A stretch of 64,000 bases of DNA from Sulfolobus sp. S-194 (GTDB lineage: Archaea; Thermoproteota; Thermoprotei_A; Sulfolobales; Sulfolobaceae), in NCBI RefSeq assembly GCF_012222305.1, contig NZ_CP035730.1, forward strand, positions 2,011,501 through 2,075,500, in the 5' to 3' direction. The number at the start of each line of letters is the position of its first letter. Position 1 is the first letter of the stretch. Under the pieces are notes generated by a model that saw only the letters and a program-made list of their open reading frames with translations, was not told the DNA's origin and did no database searches. The translations under genes and the position numbers were made by a program. This document shows positions 8,629 through 17,829 of the stretch, one piece after another.

Positions 8629-9183
8629 ATGAAACCCATTTTCAGTAAGTTCATATAAACAATCGGCCACAAAAACTTACTCGCCTTATCTCTTTTCTAC
8701 CTACTCAATGTAATACTAACAGCTTTCCTTTTCATCTTCCTATACGCATTACCACAAAAGGAGCTAACAATAAAAACAGATGACGGTGAGCTAGTAGGAA
8801 CTTTCATAACACTAGGAGTATTGTCATTTACCTTTGGTTTAAGACACGCAGTAGACGCTGACCACTTAGCTGCAATAGACAATGTAACTAGGAAAATGCT
8901 ACAAGAGGATAAAAATCCAATCTTCGTTGGAACTTTCTTCTCCTTAGGTCACTCAACAGTAGTTATTTTGTTGTCTCTTTCATTGATGATTGCCGCAAGA
9001 TTTGTAGTATCATCATTGCCCTCACTTGAAAACCTTGGAAGTTTTGTTAGTACATTAGTAAGTGGAGGGCTCCTTTACCTATTAGGCTTCCTAAATGCAA
9101 TAGTACTTTACGAATTATACTTGTTATATAAGGAGTTAACGGCCTACACCCCAGTCAGATCTGTATTACACAGATCTGACTAA
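8629..9183 (+). pseudogene. NiCoT nickel/cobalt transporter, truncated
   Basis: The reading frame encodes the N-terminal half of a HoxN/NixA (NiCoT) permease. It contains the signature RHAVDADHLAAIDNVTRKM (about 8845-8901) and hydrophobic helices on both sides (NLLALSLFYLLNVILTAFLF and FVGTFFSLGHSTVVILLS). Two lesions are visible. A TAA at codon 10 (8656-8658) cuts off the apparent ATG at 8629. The gene stops at 9183 after about 180 codons, although family members usually have 330 or more. The break coincides with the palindrome at 9153-9179. No alternative start restores the first helix well, so I call it a pseudogene. Confidence 0.8.
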
Positions 9184-9205
9184 TATGTTTTATATAAGGA
9201 GGTCA
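9152..9205. repeat. 54-bp dispersed repeat with palindrome (copy 1)
   Basis: The segment starts with a perfect inverted repeat, GTCAGATCTGT / ACAGATCTGAC, with a 5-base centre, and continues TAATATGTTTTATATAAGGA. It aligns without gaps to 54181-54234, with about 41 of 54 bases identical by eye. It sits exactly where the NiCoT coding sequence ends, so it may be the edge of a small mobile element that truncated the gene. Confidence 0.5.
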
Positions 9206-9319
9206 GAACAAGATATTTAGATTAAAAATAACGAGTGGTTACATAAAAGAGTTACAGTCTAAAATCACCAAAAATTAAACTTTACATAACGTTTATGAGA
9301 TTAAGCTATGAAATAATAG

Positions 9320-9796
9320 TTAGGGCTCATTACTCAAAACCTTCTTTGCTTCTTCCAACATTTCCTTAACTCTCTTTAAGTACGAAGTAATATCATTAAT
9401 TGATAGCTTGGCTTCATGAAAACCCCATACGTGAAGAAAATAAGCGCTACTCCATCCATCCAATACCCAATTACCTAATTTGTTTGATAAAGTATTTGAT
9501 GCTTTACCGAGAGTGTAAGTGTACCACCTACCTTCTTTTGCCGCTTGTTGATATTCGGGCAAGTTAAACTTCTCGGAAAGGGCTTTGACAACTTCCTCAG
9601 CAACTTTGTAAGCCTTTTCAGAAGCCTGGATAGCATCACCTTTCTTTAAATACTCCTCACCCTCAGCCATATACTTCTCAGCCAATTCAATTCTTAACTT
9701 AATGCTCTCTTTAGGGTCAATGCGGGACAAAGCTGAAAGTATTAACTCCTCGACGTCAATGCCTTTTTCCTCAGTCCTCTTTATTAACTCCTCCAT
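9320..9796 (-). CDS. PaREP1 family protein (HEPN-type), copy 2
   Basis: This 158-residue protein is a close paralogue of the product of 1141-1620. Shared segments include KKGDAIQASEKAYKVAEE, EGRWYTYTLGKAS, LGNWVLDGW and LHVWGFHEAKL, with the same length and helix pattern. It is transcribed from the minus strand, so the two copies form an inverted pair around 1.1-9.8 kb. A TATA-like TTTTTAAACC lies about 25 bases before the ATG (near 9817-9826). The function of the family is unknown; a HEPN relation and links to mobile or defence loci are family knowledge, not shown here. Confidence 0.8.
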   Translation of the reverse strand: MEELIKRTEEKGIDVEELILSALSRIDPKESIKLRIELAEKYMAEGEEYLKKGDAIQASEKAYKVAEEVVKALSEKFNLPEYQQAAKEGRWYTYTLGKASNTLSNKLGNWVLDGWSSAYFLHVWGFHEAKLSINDITSYLKRVKEMLEEAKKVLSNEP

Positions 9797-10432
9797 AAAT
9801 CAAACTCTGTTGAAGAGGTTTAAAAATTAGAGTGAGGAAACTCTCACTAAGGAATGGTTATATTTGTTCTCACACAATCATTATTTACATAAAGATGAAC
9901 AAGCTATAATGGCAAAGAGAGGATAAGTAATTATTCTCACGATAAGTGCCAAATATAATTTAGGAGATTCGATCGAGAGGTTTAGGATATCTTAAGCTTT
10001 TCTTCATCAGCACTTCTACATTTAGGAATAACATTTGTTTATCAGTTTAAAGTGCAATACTTATCTGCGTTTAACTCTTATTACTAAAGATGTAATATGA
10101 GTTATGCGCAATAAGAATTTAACAGAAATAGTTATTCATATCACGGATAACATTTATTGGAAAATCCTTTGCATTATAATATTCTTATAAAGGGCTCCAT
10201 TAATATTTAATATTTAATTTTATGATATATCATAAAAATCTAATTTGTATATAATGAAACTTCAAAATTTATCTCCACATAATTTTGAAAATTATTTAAC
10301 TCTAAGATTTTCCCTATTATGTTATAATTATTTTGTTTTTACATTTTAAAAAGATAAATCTTTTATTTACCGTTTAGGGCTGAGCAAGTGGGTTAGTAAG
10401 AAACTTTCTAAAACAAAAGAAGGGTAGAGAGA
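9797..10432. other. Intergenic, 636 bases, nothing recognised
   Basis: Strongly AT-rich DNA with no reading frame of convincing composition and no RNA gene seen. The right end (about 10345-10375, AAAAAGATAAATCTTTTATTTACC) has short imperfect inverted runs and could include a terminator for the coiled-coil gene that ends at 10433. Confidence 0.4.
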
Positions 10433-11530
10433 TCATTTTATTACATGAGAAGCTATAATTTCTACCCCTTCCTCTTCAAGCTTCTTCTTTACTTTCTTAT
10501 CCACAAAGTTTGCTACAAGAAATATCTTTATCTTCTTATCCTTATACTTTGCAGAGAATAACTTTTTCCTTATGATAATTTGATCGTAAGCCCCTTTGTC
10601 TGCTAAATTCTTTATTTCAAATACGTAAACGTAATCATTGGTTTCGTAAAAGTCAACCTCAAACACCTTGCCTTTCTCTATTACTCCCTCTTCATCTTTT
10701 ATCATACCATGTACTACTCTCTTAGGATCAACTCCGTGTAGCTCTAAAGCCTTTTTATAAAGTTTTAGCATTGTCCTTTCCATTCCTTTTCCCGCCCTAT
10801 TAGTGAAACTTCCCACTTCTACTGAAAGTTTCATAACGGCTCTTTGTAATTTGCGTACTGCCTTCTGCAGACCTTCGATTGCCTCTCCTTGCTTTTTGAC
10901 AGCTTCTTGAAGTGATGTTATTGCTTCCGTATGCTTATTCACCGTCTCTTGTAATGACTTTACTGCTTCTTGGAGAGATTGAATTGCCTCTCCTTGCCTT
11001 TTCACAGTCTCTTGTAACGACTTAACAGCTTCTTGAAGAGATTGAATAGCCTCTGTATGCTTATTAACAGTCTCTTGTAACGACTTAACAGCTTCTTGTA
11101 ACGATGTTATAGCCTCTGTATGCTTATTAACTGTGTTCTGCAAAGATATAATAGCCTCTGTATGCTTATTCACCGTCTCTTGTAATGACTTTACTGCTTC
11201 TTGGAGAGATTGAATAGCTTCCCCTTGCCTTTTCACAGTCTCTTGAAGAGATTGAATAGCCTCGGTATGCTTATTCACAGTCTCTTGTAACGATTTAACA
11301 GCTTCTTGTAACGATGTTATAGCCTCTGTATGCTTATTAACTGTGTTCTGCAAAGATATAATAGCCTCGGTATGCTTATTCACAGTCTCTTGTAAGGCTT
11401 TTACGTTAGCAATCGTTTCTTCTAATTTCTTTATAACTATTTCATCCTTAAGCTTGTCATATATTTTATCAGCTAAGGCTGAAAGTAATTGTGGATTGTT
11501 AAGGATCTCATCGGCAATCTTTCCACTCAT
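10433..11530 (-). CDS. Heptad coiled-coil protein with C-terminal PD-(D/E)XK nuclease motif
   Basis: In this 365-residue protein, residues ~40-235 are an almost perfect heptad array built from the units SLQETVN, KHTEAIQ, SLQEAVK and RQGEAIQ, giving more than 25 heptads with Leu/Val/Ile in register. This predicts a long parallel coiled coil. The C-terminal ~130 residues form a compact domain with FEVDFY (D293), YVFEIKN (E305, K307) and a following lysine-rich helix, the D-ExK core of a PD-(D/E)XK nuclease. The layout matches DUF3782-type archaeal proteins. It is the last gene of an operon after the proteins at 13193-14296 and 11660-13189 (129 bases downstream). The coil probably sets oligomer state or target spacing (inference). 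Confidence 0.75.
   Translation of the reverse strand: MSGKIADEILNNPQLLSALADKIYDKLKDEIVIKKLEETIANVKALQETVNKHTEAIISLQNTVNKHTEAITSLQEAVKSLQETVNKHTEAIQSLQETVKRQGEAIQSLQEAVKSLQETVNKHTEAIISLQNTVNKHTEAITSLQEAVKSLQETVNKHTEAIQSLQEAVKSLQETVKRQGEAIQSLQEAVKSLQETVNKHTEAITSLQEAVKKQGEAIEGLQKAVRKLQRAVMKLSVEVGSFTNRAGKGMERTMLKLYKKALELHGVDPKRVVHGMIKDEEGVIEKGKVFEVDFYETNDYVYVFEIKNLADKGAYDQIIIRKKLFSAKYKDKKIKIFLVANFVDKKVKKKLEEEGVEIIASHVIK
10860..11400. repeat. 21-base tandem repeats encoding heptads
   Basis: Within the coiled-coil gene, blocks such as CTTCTTGGAGAGATTGAAT, GCCTCTGTATGCTTATTCAC and GTCTCTTGTAATGACTTTAC recur in varied order with few changes. Each 21-base unit encodes one heptad and multi-unit blocks are nearly identical, which suggests recent unequal recombination or slippage. 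Array length may differ between strains. Confidence 0.8.
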
Positions 11531-11659
11531 ATTTAATCGTTTCGTTTAAAGGCTTATAAATAATGTGGAGCTGACCAACTTATATAAGCTATTAGTAGGT
11601 TCTAATAAGTTCTATCCTTTTTAGCTTTACGTGCCTTAGCACATAAGATTATGGAAATA

Positions 11660-13189
11660 TTAGTGTAAGATAGAATTTTGCCTATACCATTTTTTACCTT
11701 CACTAATGAAATCTTCAACTCTCATTAACATACTACCTTTTGTATTATCCATTATTGGAATCATTACGTCCACGTTAATACCTTGTTTTTTAGCTTCTTT
11801 TAACCTACCTATTATACCTTTCATATCTAGAAGGACAGCTATGGATCTCATTACAACCCAAATTTTCCCTAAGCTACTATATTTTTTCTGAACATCATAT
11901 ATTTCATCACTAGGTAGAACGCCATAACTGGTCTTAGCATCTATAACCAAACCAAACTCTTTGACATAAATATCCGGTTTTACTCCTCTTATATCCTCTT
12001 CTACTAAGATCTTGTCTTCGTCAATTTTTTCTACTTCAACTAAGTGTTTGATCGCAACAGCCTTAAGGCCCCTATGTAGTTCCGATTCCTCACCCTTATT
12101 ATGGACGTCTTTGCTCTTGTGGTGTTCCAACCACTCCATAGCATTGCTTAATATTTCCTCAAATGATGAATTTACATTAGCTAAAGCGTCATAAGTTCCT
12201 AAACGCATTTGGAGTCCGGATGCTAGGTAAGCTAATGTTGATATTTCCTCTTTTGAAAGGTTTTCAAACACTATTTTCTTAGGTTTTCCTCCAATAATTA
12301 TCTGGAATTCTTTATAAAGGCATTCTGGCATTATAATTGTAGAATACTTATATCCCATTATACCGTTTAGTGAGTCTCTCAAGATTGTCCTAACTTCTTC
12401 CGTTTTGCACAAATCCTCCTTAATCACGTAAATTCCCGCCGTCGTACCTACATTATACAATTTTGTTAAGCTTAACTCGCTAGAAGAGATTACGTAGGGA
12501 TTAAAGTCGTAACCTCTAATTTTTGCAATTTCCACAGCTAAATACGCTAGGGACTCATCAATTCCAGCCTTATTTTCATCATATACAATAATTGTAGTTC
12601 CATTAGCCCTTATCAGTGATTTAGATAATTGTGAAAAATTATTAAGGAAAGTAATCTGCTCTTCTAATTTTTCTGGTTCTCCAGCGTTGTTTTGTATAAA
12701 AACAATCTGTTTATTTTTTGTTAGGCTTTTATCAACTAATTGTAAATAAATTTTATCATCTAAAGAGCTTACTGTTAGCGTGCTAGGACTTATGAAGACC
12801 AGTTTCTGTGGTCGATTTATCTCACTAATTGTAAATAACGACGTGTCTAAATTATTTACACTAACTAAAGGAGGAGTTTTAAATGATAGCTTGATAAGAT
12901 TAGGAGTATAGGTTATTATATATGTTAATGTATCTAATGGTTTAATGCTGATTTTAGGCGGTAAAGGGAATATTAAAGGTTGTAAGTTTACCTTAACTTC
13001 AAAGTGGAATTGTGCGTCCAATTCTGCTTTAATTGACACCCTTATGATAGGCTTAGAGGTTGATATTTTAAGAGATTTTTCTTTTTTACTTTCTACTTTT
13101 TTAGTGGTTTTTAAACCCTCTTCTCTATTTGTTTCCTCTTCAGCATTTTCAATACTCCTTATTAGCTCCTTCTCTTCTTCACTCATCAT
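11660..13189 (-). CDS. Protein with C-terminal PD-(D/E)XK motif, unknown N-terminus
   Basis: This 509-residue protein opens with a highly charged tail (~1-45), followed by a beta-rich region with repeated proline-hydrophobic strands (~46-160) and an alpha/beta segment (~160-330). The C-terminal part has ESELHRGLKAVAIKHL (~368-383), then VKPDIYV (D406), LVIDAKTSYG (D417-x-K419) and a helix with Q434xxY437. This is a PD-D-x-K nuclease core of the restriction-endonuclease-like fold. The gene starts four bases after the stop of the upstream gene (13193), so the two are coupled. MMSEEEK offers two start codons. No named family is recognised; a nuclease acting with the two operon partners is inference. 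Confidence 0.55.
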   Translation of the reverse strand: MMSEEEKELIRSIENAEEETNREEGLKTTKKVESKKEKSLKISTSKPIIRVSIKAELDAQFHFEVKVNLQPLIFPLPPKISIKPLDTLTYIITYTPNLIKLSFKTPPLVSVNNLDTSLFTISEINRPQKLVFISPSTLTVSSLDDKIYLQLVDKSLTKNKQIVFIQNNAGEPEKLEEQITFLNNFSQLSKSLIRANGTTIIVYDENKAGIDESLAYLAVEIAKIRGYDFNPYVISSSELSLTKLYNVGTTAGIYVIKEDLCKTEEVRTILRDSLNGIMGYKYSTIIMPECLYKEFQIIIGGKPKKIVFENLSKEEISTLAYLASGLQMRLGTYDALANVNSSFEEILSNAMEWLEHHKSKDVHNKGEESELHRGLKAVAIKHLVEVEKIDEDKILVEEDIRGVKPDIYVKEFGLVIDAKTSYGVLPSDEIYDVQKKYSSLGKIWVVMRSIAVLLDMKGIIGRLKEAKKQGINVDVMIPIMDNTKGSMLMRVEDFISEGKKWYRQNSILH

Positions 13190-13192
13190 AAC

Positions 13193-14296
13193 TCACCAAT
13201 GACAACCCAATAGGTATTCGTAGATGTATATTTCTAGACGGTTAAGAGTATGCTCATCTCTTATACTAGATAATTTTAACACATAAATTAACGGTAAACC
13301 TACCTTTTCTAAGAAATCTACTATATTTCCAGTGTAAAATGGAGGGTCTTTTGATCTATGCCTGCACCATACGCTATAGTTTTCAATATCACAACTAAAT
13401 ACTACACTAAACGGTGAGCTTTTTACTTTAGAAATTAAATTATCATAATCACTACAAATTGATCTATCTAAATTTATATAATAAAGATGAGGATTCTCCG
13501 TATAACAAAGACTAGGACTAGAATAGGTACATTTAAATAAACTAAATATATTGTAGTTCACGATAGTTAGTGCTGAACCTATGCTATTTCCAGTAAACGT
13601 TTCATAATTCCCACTTACGATGTCATTATATCCCCAGATCTCATAATCTCTGTTATTTAAATAACTGAACGACCATACTGGACTTACTCCAAATAAGTTG
13701 AAAATTTCTTTATCTAATCTAGGGTATGCTATTTTAAAAGCCTTTAAAGTAGATCCTCTTAAACTGGTTATAAAGAAAGTCCTTGGATTATACACGCTTA
13801 GAAAATTCAGAGATACTTCTGCAAATTCCCTTAGGCTTTCTAAAACGCTTTTATAATCCGTTAAGGTAGGAAAGGAGACGTTAGGCTTCGTTATGTTCTT
13901 AGCCCTTAATACAAAGTCTAAATTAGAATAAATTGTCTGTAACTTGTTATATAACTTAATATCCTTAAATTGTATTGGTACTATACCCGTGCTAGAAGCT
14001 CTCAAAAGAGAAACTACTGCGTTAGTATCAAATGTTAAACCGAATATCTCTTTATAGAATTTTGATACACTGAATTCAGTAAAACTTCCGTCTTCCTTAA
14101 CACCTCCTAACAAAATAACTTCGTATTTCTCATCTTTGATTAAGTCCATAACGTTTTTGCCTACAAGGTTTCTAACTTGATCGTAGATCTTTATGAATTT
14201 TACAACGGAGGAGTAAAGTTTAACTACCTCATTATTTAAGTAATCATTCCACGTTGCAGTATCATAATACCTTATGTCTAAAATTTCATCTGTCAT
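13193..14296 (-). CDS. Unknown protein, first gene of nuclease operon
   Basis: I do not recognise this 367-residue protein. It is soluble in character, with no membrane helices, and is rich in Tyr, Phe and Ser. Noticeable segments are LLGGVKEDGSFTEF (~63-76), FFITSLRGSTLKAFKIAYPR (~175-194) and SPFSVVFSCDIENYSVWCRH (~300-319). The alternation of strands with conserved-looking acids (DGS, CDIE) could fit an RNase-H-like or NurA-like fold, but I cannot show the metal-binding set. It leads an operon whose second and third products carry PD-(D/E)XK motifs, so a partner or regulatory role is likely. The ATG has a TATA-like run ~20-30 bases upstream. Confidence 0.5.
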   Translation of the reverse strand: MTDEILDIRYYDTATWNDYLNNEVVKLYSSVVKFIKIYDQVRNLVGKNVMDLIKDEKYEVILLGGVKEDGSFTEFSVSKFYKEIFGLTFDTNAVVSLLRASSTGIVPIQFKDIKLYNKLQTIYSNLDFVLRAKNITKPNVSFPTLTDYKSVLESLREFAEVSLNFLSVYNPRTFFITSLRGSTLKAFKIAYPRLDKEIFNLFGVSPVWSFSYLNNRDYEIWGYNDIVSGNYETFTGNSIGSALTIVNYNIFSLFKCTYSSPSLCYTENPHLYYINLDRSICSDYDNLISKVKSSPFSVVFSCDIENYSVWCRHRSKDPPFYTGNIVDFLEKVGLPLIYVLKLSSIRDEHTLNRLEIYIYEYLLGCHW

Positions 14297-14304
14297 TACT
14301 TATT

Positions 14305-14330
14305 CACTCTTTGCGGAATTATTTAAGGAT
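14305..14330 (-). promoter_or_regulatory. Promoter of the 14296-10433 operon
   Basis: On the minus strand the sequence CCTTAAATAATTCCGC lies about 20-30 bases before the ATG at 14296. It resembles an archaeal TATA box. No other promoter-like run is closer, and the next genes follow at 4 and 129 bases. Confidence 0.4.
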
Positions 14331-14416
14331 TAAGGAAGGCTAATATGAATTACTGAGGGTCAGAATTAAGATAATTAACAAAAGAACAATCGTTTAGTGG
14401 TTAGGAGAAGTGAAGT

Positions 14417-14990
14417 TCATTTCCTCCATATTACCAGTAATTCAACAGTTATTGTAATAATAACCGCAACCAATATGATTGAAATAAGAAGAACATTTAC
14501 AGACGAAGAAGTTGAAATAATTGAAACAGTACCAGAGTAAAAGTTTGTTACGTATATATAGTTATTATTAGGATCATAAACAATACCGTAAGAATAATAT
14601 TTTAACGTTATATTCTCAATAACTTTGTTCGTACTAGGATTAATTACAGAAATAAATTGAGAGCCTGAATTAGTTACATAAAGATAACCGTTATGGTAAT
14701 CATAAGCAATAGCGTAAGGACTTTTACCTACTTTTATGTTTGTAATAACTTTGTTCGTACTAGGATTAATTACAGAAATAGAGTTAGAACCAGTATTAGT
14801 AACATATAAATAATTATTATTAGGATCATAAACAATATCCATAGGAGACAACCCAACCGATATATTCCCAACTACTTGATTCATACTGGCATTGATAACA
14901 ATAACAGAATTTGGAGAGAAAGTTGGTCACGTATAAAAAGTTATTATTAGCATCATAAGCAATACATAACGGTAGACCCCAAAATCACCC
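14417..14990 (-). pseudogene. YVTN beta-propeller surface protein, 3' remnant
   Basis: An intact frame of 155 codons (14884-14417) encodes two and a half propeller blades with the typical units [19 protein letters not shown] and [10 protein letters not shown]. It ends in a single transmembrane helix (about [20 protein letters not shown]) and a short basic tail. Farther upstream (14885-14990) another blade, [14 protein letters not shown], is present in a shifted frame. The gene is therefore frameshifted near 14925 and its 5' part is gone, replaced by transposase debris. YVTN proteins are usually secreted, cell-surface beta-propellers. This one was probably anchored by its C-terminal helix. Confidence 0.7.
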
Positions 14991-15989
14991 CCTTGAAAAT
15001 AAGTCTAATGTATTAAAAAGTGATTTTAGAGCATTAAATGAATATTCGTAAAAATAATTAATATTATCAAATAAAAATAACAGAATTAAGAATAAACGAA
15101 AGTCTTCCCTAGACATCTTCCCCTTAACAAACATGAACAACATGTAAATAAGTATAGCCAGAACGAAGACGAACAAGCGAAAAACCCAACTCCTAGAAGA
15201 CGTGAAAATCAAGAAAGATTTAACCAACCTAAAGTCTCAATAGGAGTCCTAACCTCATTATACAACCTAACAACCTTGTATTTGGGCAAATCAAGATTAG
15301 TCCCCTTAGCAAAATACTCCCTCTTGCCATCCCTTACCCTATGATGATTAACCTAAAAGCAACCCTATCCTTCCCCTTACTCCTCGTCCTATATATACCA
15401 TCAAAATCGTGGTGAACCTTAACGTCACCCACGGGTACAGCAACCACAAACTTAAATTGAGACAAGTACTTTAACACGTCAACTGAGTAAAAACTAGCAT
15501 CAAGCGTTACTAACGCCCAAGGCCAAGACTTGCTCAATCAAGGTCTTGACAATATCTGCTTTACTCATTCCTTTGGTTATGCGTGTTAGGGCTAGTACTA
15601 GGGTTTTTCCGTTGATTTGTGTTGTTGCAGTTGCGTAGTTCCATGCGTAGCCTTGTTTTGATCCTCCTATTCCTTCTACTGGTTTTCCCTTGTTATTGAT
15701 GTCCAGTCTATTGAAATTTTTATTGGTCTGTGGTTTTTAATTCGTTTTTTAGTTTTTTTATTGAGAGTTTTTTTATTTTCTCTGTCATCTTGTCTATTGT
15801 TGTTTGTTCTATGTAGTTTCTTGCTGTTTGTGGTGATATGCTAAACTTTTTTGCCTTGTTTTCTATTGAGTCTCTTGTTATTGCTGCTGAGATTATTACT
15901 TGTTTTGCTTGTTCTGCTTTTCTTCCTTGGAAGTTTAAGATGGAAGATAATTTATTTTTGACTTGGTTGGGAGGGCTCGGTGTTATCAC
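14985..15989 (-). pseudogene. Decayed DDE transposase (IS4/ISH3-like)
   Basis: Read from 15989 downward, transposase pieces occur in order across several frames. A helix-turn-helix start contains KAKKFSISPQTARNYIEQ (15989-15720). It is followed by IGGSKQGYAWNYATATTQI and LVLALTRITKGMSKADIVKT (about 15680-15550), ALVTLDASFYSVDVLKYL (about 15520-15460), VKVHHDFDGIYRTRSKGKDR and a C-terminus starting SSRSWVFRLFVFVLAILIYM (15227-14985). At least three frame breaks are seen, so it is inactive. The outer end carries an imperfect inverted pair, GGTTGGGAGGGCTCGG (about 15963) and CCGGCTCTCCCAACC (about 16012). It truncates the YVTN gene. Confidence 0.7.
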
Positions 15990-16061
15990 GTTAAATCTAC
16001 CACTAGTAATACCGGCTCTCCCAACCTTAAATTTTTACTATTAGTTTCAAATTTTCTATTA

Positions 16062-16271
16062 TCATTTAAGTAATTCGCTGAGATAATTTTTGTAAAATGA
16101 TTTTGGGTCTACCGATAAAGGGGCATTAAAGTTATTAATTGTATTATTAAAATATAATGTATATTTTACATAACCTAAATTATTATTTTGTAATCCTATT
16201 AATATTAATATTGATGTTGTGAATATTATCGATATTATTATTAACTTTAACAATTTAGATTTGTAAGTCAC
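16062..16271 (-). CDS. Short secreted or membrane-anchored protein
   Basis: A 69-residue frame starts with basic residues (MTYKSKLLK), then one strong hydrophobic segment LIIISIIFTTSILILIGL, then a polar Asn/Tyr-rich tail. This fits a signal peptide or N-terminal anchor with a short extracellular domain. It stops about 70 bases from the decayed transposase, so it may be the surviving 5' end of a longer secreted protein. No family is recognised. Confidence 0.4.
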   Translation of the reverse strand: MTYKSKLLKLIIISIIFTTSILILIGLQNNNLGYVKYTLYFNNTINNFNAPLSVDPKSFYKNYLSELLK

Positions 16272-16564
16272 ATTTAAACAATCCTCTCTTTTTTACTTTT
16301 ATAACGTATTCTCTTTCAATATCACAATATTTAAGTTTTTCACATTACACTGGTGTGTGGGTTACAATTTTGTTAATTTAGTATAAATTATATAAAGTAT
16401 AAATTTAGTTTCAGTTCATGATTAGTTCTGTTTGTAGATAATTTAAGGATATTATGATTTTAATCCCTATCTGAACTTTTATTGTATAATAAAAGTACTC
16501 AAAGGAAGAATAATTTAAGGTAATTTTGAATAAATTTCAAATAAATGAAATTATTGTCCACACT

Positions 16565-16692
16565 GATAGTGTCGTCATTAAGCTATTTATATTTCTATGT
16601 TAAAATAAAGTATACAATAACTTTATCTTAGTATTTTCTCTCTATAGAGATTAGCTTAGTTATTGAATTTATATACAAATGACGACACTATC
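16565..16692. repeat. MITE copy 1 (128 bp)
   Basis: The terminal inverted repeats are GATAGTGTCGTCATT at the left and AATGACGACACTATC at the right. There is no coding capacity. The interior matches the reverse complement of 26725-26853 closely and 25443-25570 more weakly, with a conserved central hairpin TCTCT-CTAT-AGAGA. The right end lies one base from the left end of the IS110 element (16694). Confidence 0.85.
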
Positions 16693-16746
16693 TCCTATAT
16701 AGGTTTATTAGTCGGGTAGAGTAATACTCTCCTCGACTGGGGAAAC

Positions 16747-17808
16747 ATGGTCGAGACACTATCTGAAGCAAAGTCTTCGGCTACGGGCGTGACTAACCCC
16801 TACCGTCGGACTGAACATTGTGATAAAATTCACGAATATAGGTGTGACAAAGAGGTAGGGGTAATAGGAATAGATGTATCAAAAGATTATTTAATTACAA
16901 GTAGGGGGAGGGTGAGAAAATACGAGAACAACCTGAAGGGTTATGAGGAAATCCTCGATATGAAACCTTGCACAATAGTCCTAGAGCCCACCGGAGTATA
17001 CTCAATAAAGCCTTCACAATACTTCAAGGAGAAAGGAGTAAGAGTACTACAAGTAAGCCCAAACGTGTTATCAAGGGAAAAGGAGTTTAGGGGAAAGAAA
17101 ACAGATTTTTACGACGCAGAAAAATTAGAAAACATGGTCGACAAGGCAAAGGAGTACGAGTACAACCCCTTAAGAGAACTAGTAACACTCTACCTCTTCC
17201 TAAAGGACATAGAGACGAAATACAAGAACAGGCTTAAGAGGGCATTATTCCTAGTAAGTGACAATGATAAGATAAGCAAGGAGAGGCTGGAAAAACTTGC
17301 AATGGGCGACTTTACACAAGAAGAATTATACCAACTAGAATATACTCCCTTAGTACTTGAGGAGATCAAAATCTTGGCTAAAAACCTCCTTGAGATTCAA
17401 GAGAGGTTGAAGGAGGTTAGGAGGATGATTGAAGGGCAAGTTCCTCAAGATCATGTCCTATTGACTATACCAGGTGTTGGGAAGCTTGCAGCTGGTATTG
17501 TTGGTGATGTTAAGCGTTTTCCTAAACCAGAGTCCTTTGTTGCTTATTGTGGTCTTGATCCTGTTGTTGAGAGGAGTGGAAGAGCTGTGATAAGTAGGGG
17601 GATTTCTAAGAGGGGTAATAAGTACTTGCGTAGCTTGTTTTACTTTTTGGCAGAGATGAATTATTCTAGGAATCCAACCTTGTTGAGGTTTTATGAGTCT
17701 CATAAGGGTAGGCTTAGGGGTAAGAAGTTATTCACTGCCTTAGCTAGGAAGTTGGCTAGGGTTGTTTGGAGTGTTTGGTATAATAATAAGCCTTATGAGG
17801 CCAAGTGA
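16747..17808 (+). CDS. IS110-family transposase (DEDD recombinase)
   Basis: This intact 353-residue transposase has an N-terminal RuvC-like DEDD domain: GIDVSKD (Asp, ~residue 43), IVLEPTGVYS (Glu, ~80) and KTDFYDAEKLENM (the later Asp pair, ~120-123). A helical middle follows, then the C-terminal Tnp domain with LTIPGVGKLAAGIVGD, ESFVAYCGLDPVVERSGRAV (the Ser proposed as the nucleophile in this family) and RGNKYLRSLF. IS110 enzymes move the element through a circular form, guided by an element-encoded bridge RNA. Here the longer non-coding end is downstream of the gene. It is the only uninterrupted copy in the window and could supply enzyme for the others. Confidence 0.93.
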   Translation: MVETLSEAKSSATGVTNPYRRTEHCDKIHEYRCDKEVGVIGIDVSKDYLITSRGRVRKYENNLKGYEEILDMKPCTIVLEPTGVYSIKPSQYFKEKGVRVLQVSPNVLSREKEFRGKKTDFYDAEKLENMVDKAKEYEYNPLRELVTLYLFLKDIETKYKNRLKRALFLVSDNDKISKERLEKLAMGDFTQEELYQLEYTPLVLEEIKILAKNLLEIQERLKEVRRMIEGQVPQDHVLLTIPGVGKLAAGIVGDVKRFPKPESFVAYCGLDPVVERSGRAVISRGISKRGNKYLRSLFYFLAEMNYSRNPTLLRFYESHKGRLRGKKLFTALARKLARVVWSVWYNNKPYEAK

Positions 17809-17829
17809 TTAAAGAGGCCTCCCCTTGAT

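Noticed and set aside
8697-8882. Minus-strand frame
   Set aside because: Antisense shadow of the NiCoT remnant.
10860-11400. Regular repeats considered as a CRISPR array
   Set aside because: Units are in frame, contiguous and encode heptads; there are no spacers and no cas genes.
13193-14296. NurA-like nuclease
   Set aside because: A DGS and a CDIE segment hinted at it, but the rest of the NurA metal-binding set and a HerA partner are not seen.
17458-17703. Minus-strand frame inside the IS110 transposase
   Set aside because: Antisense shadow; the same shadow appears over the other copy.
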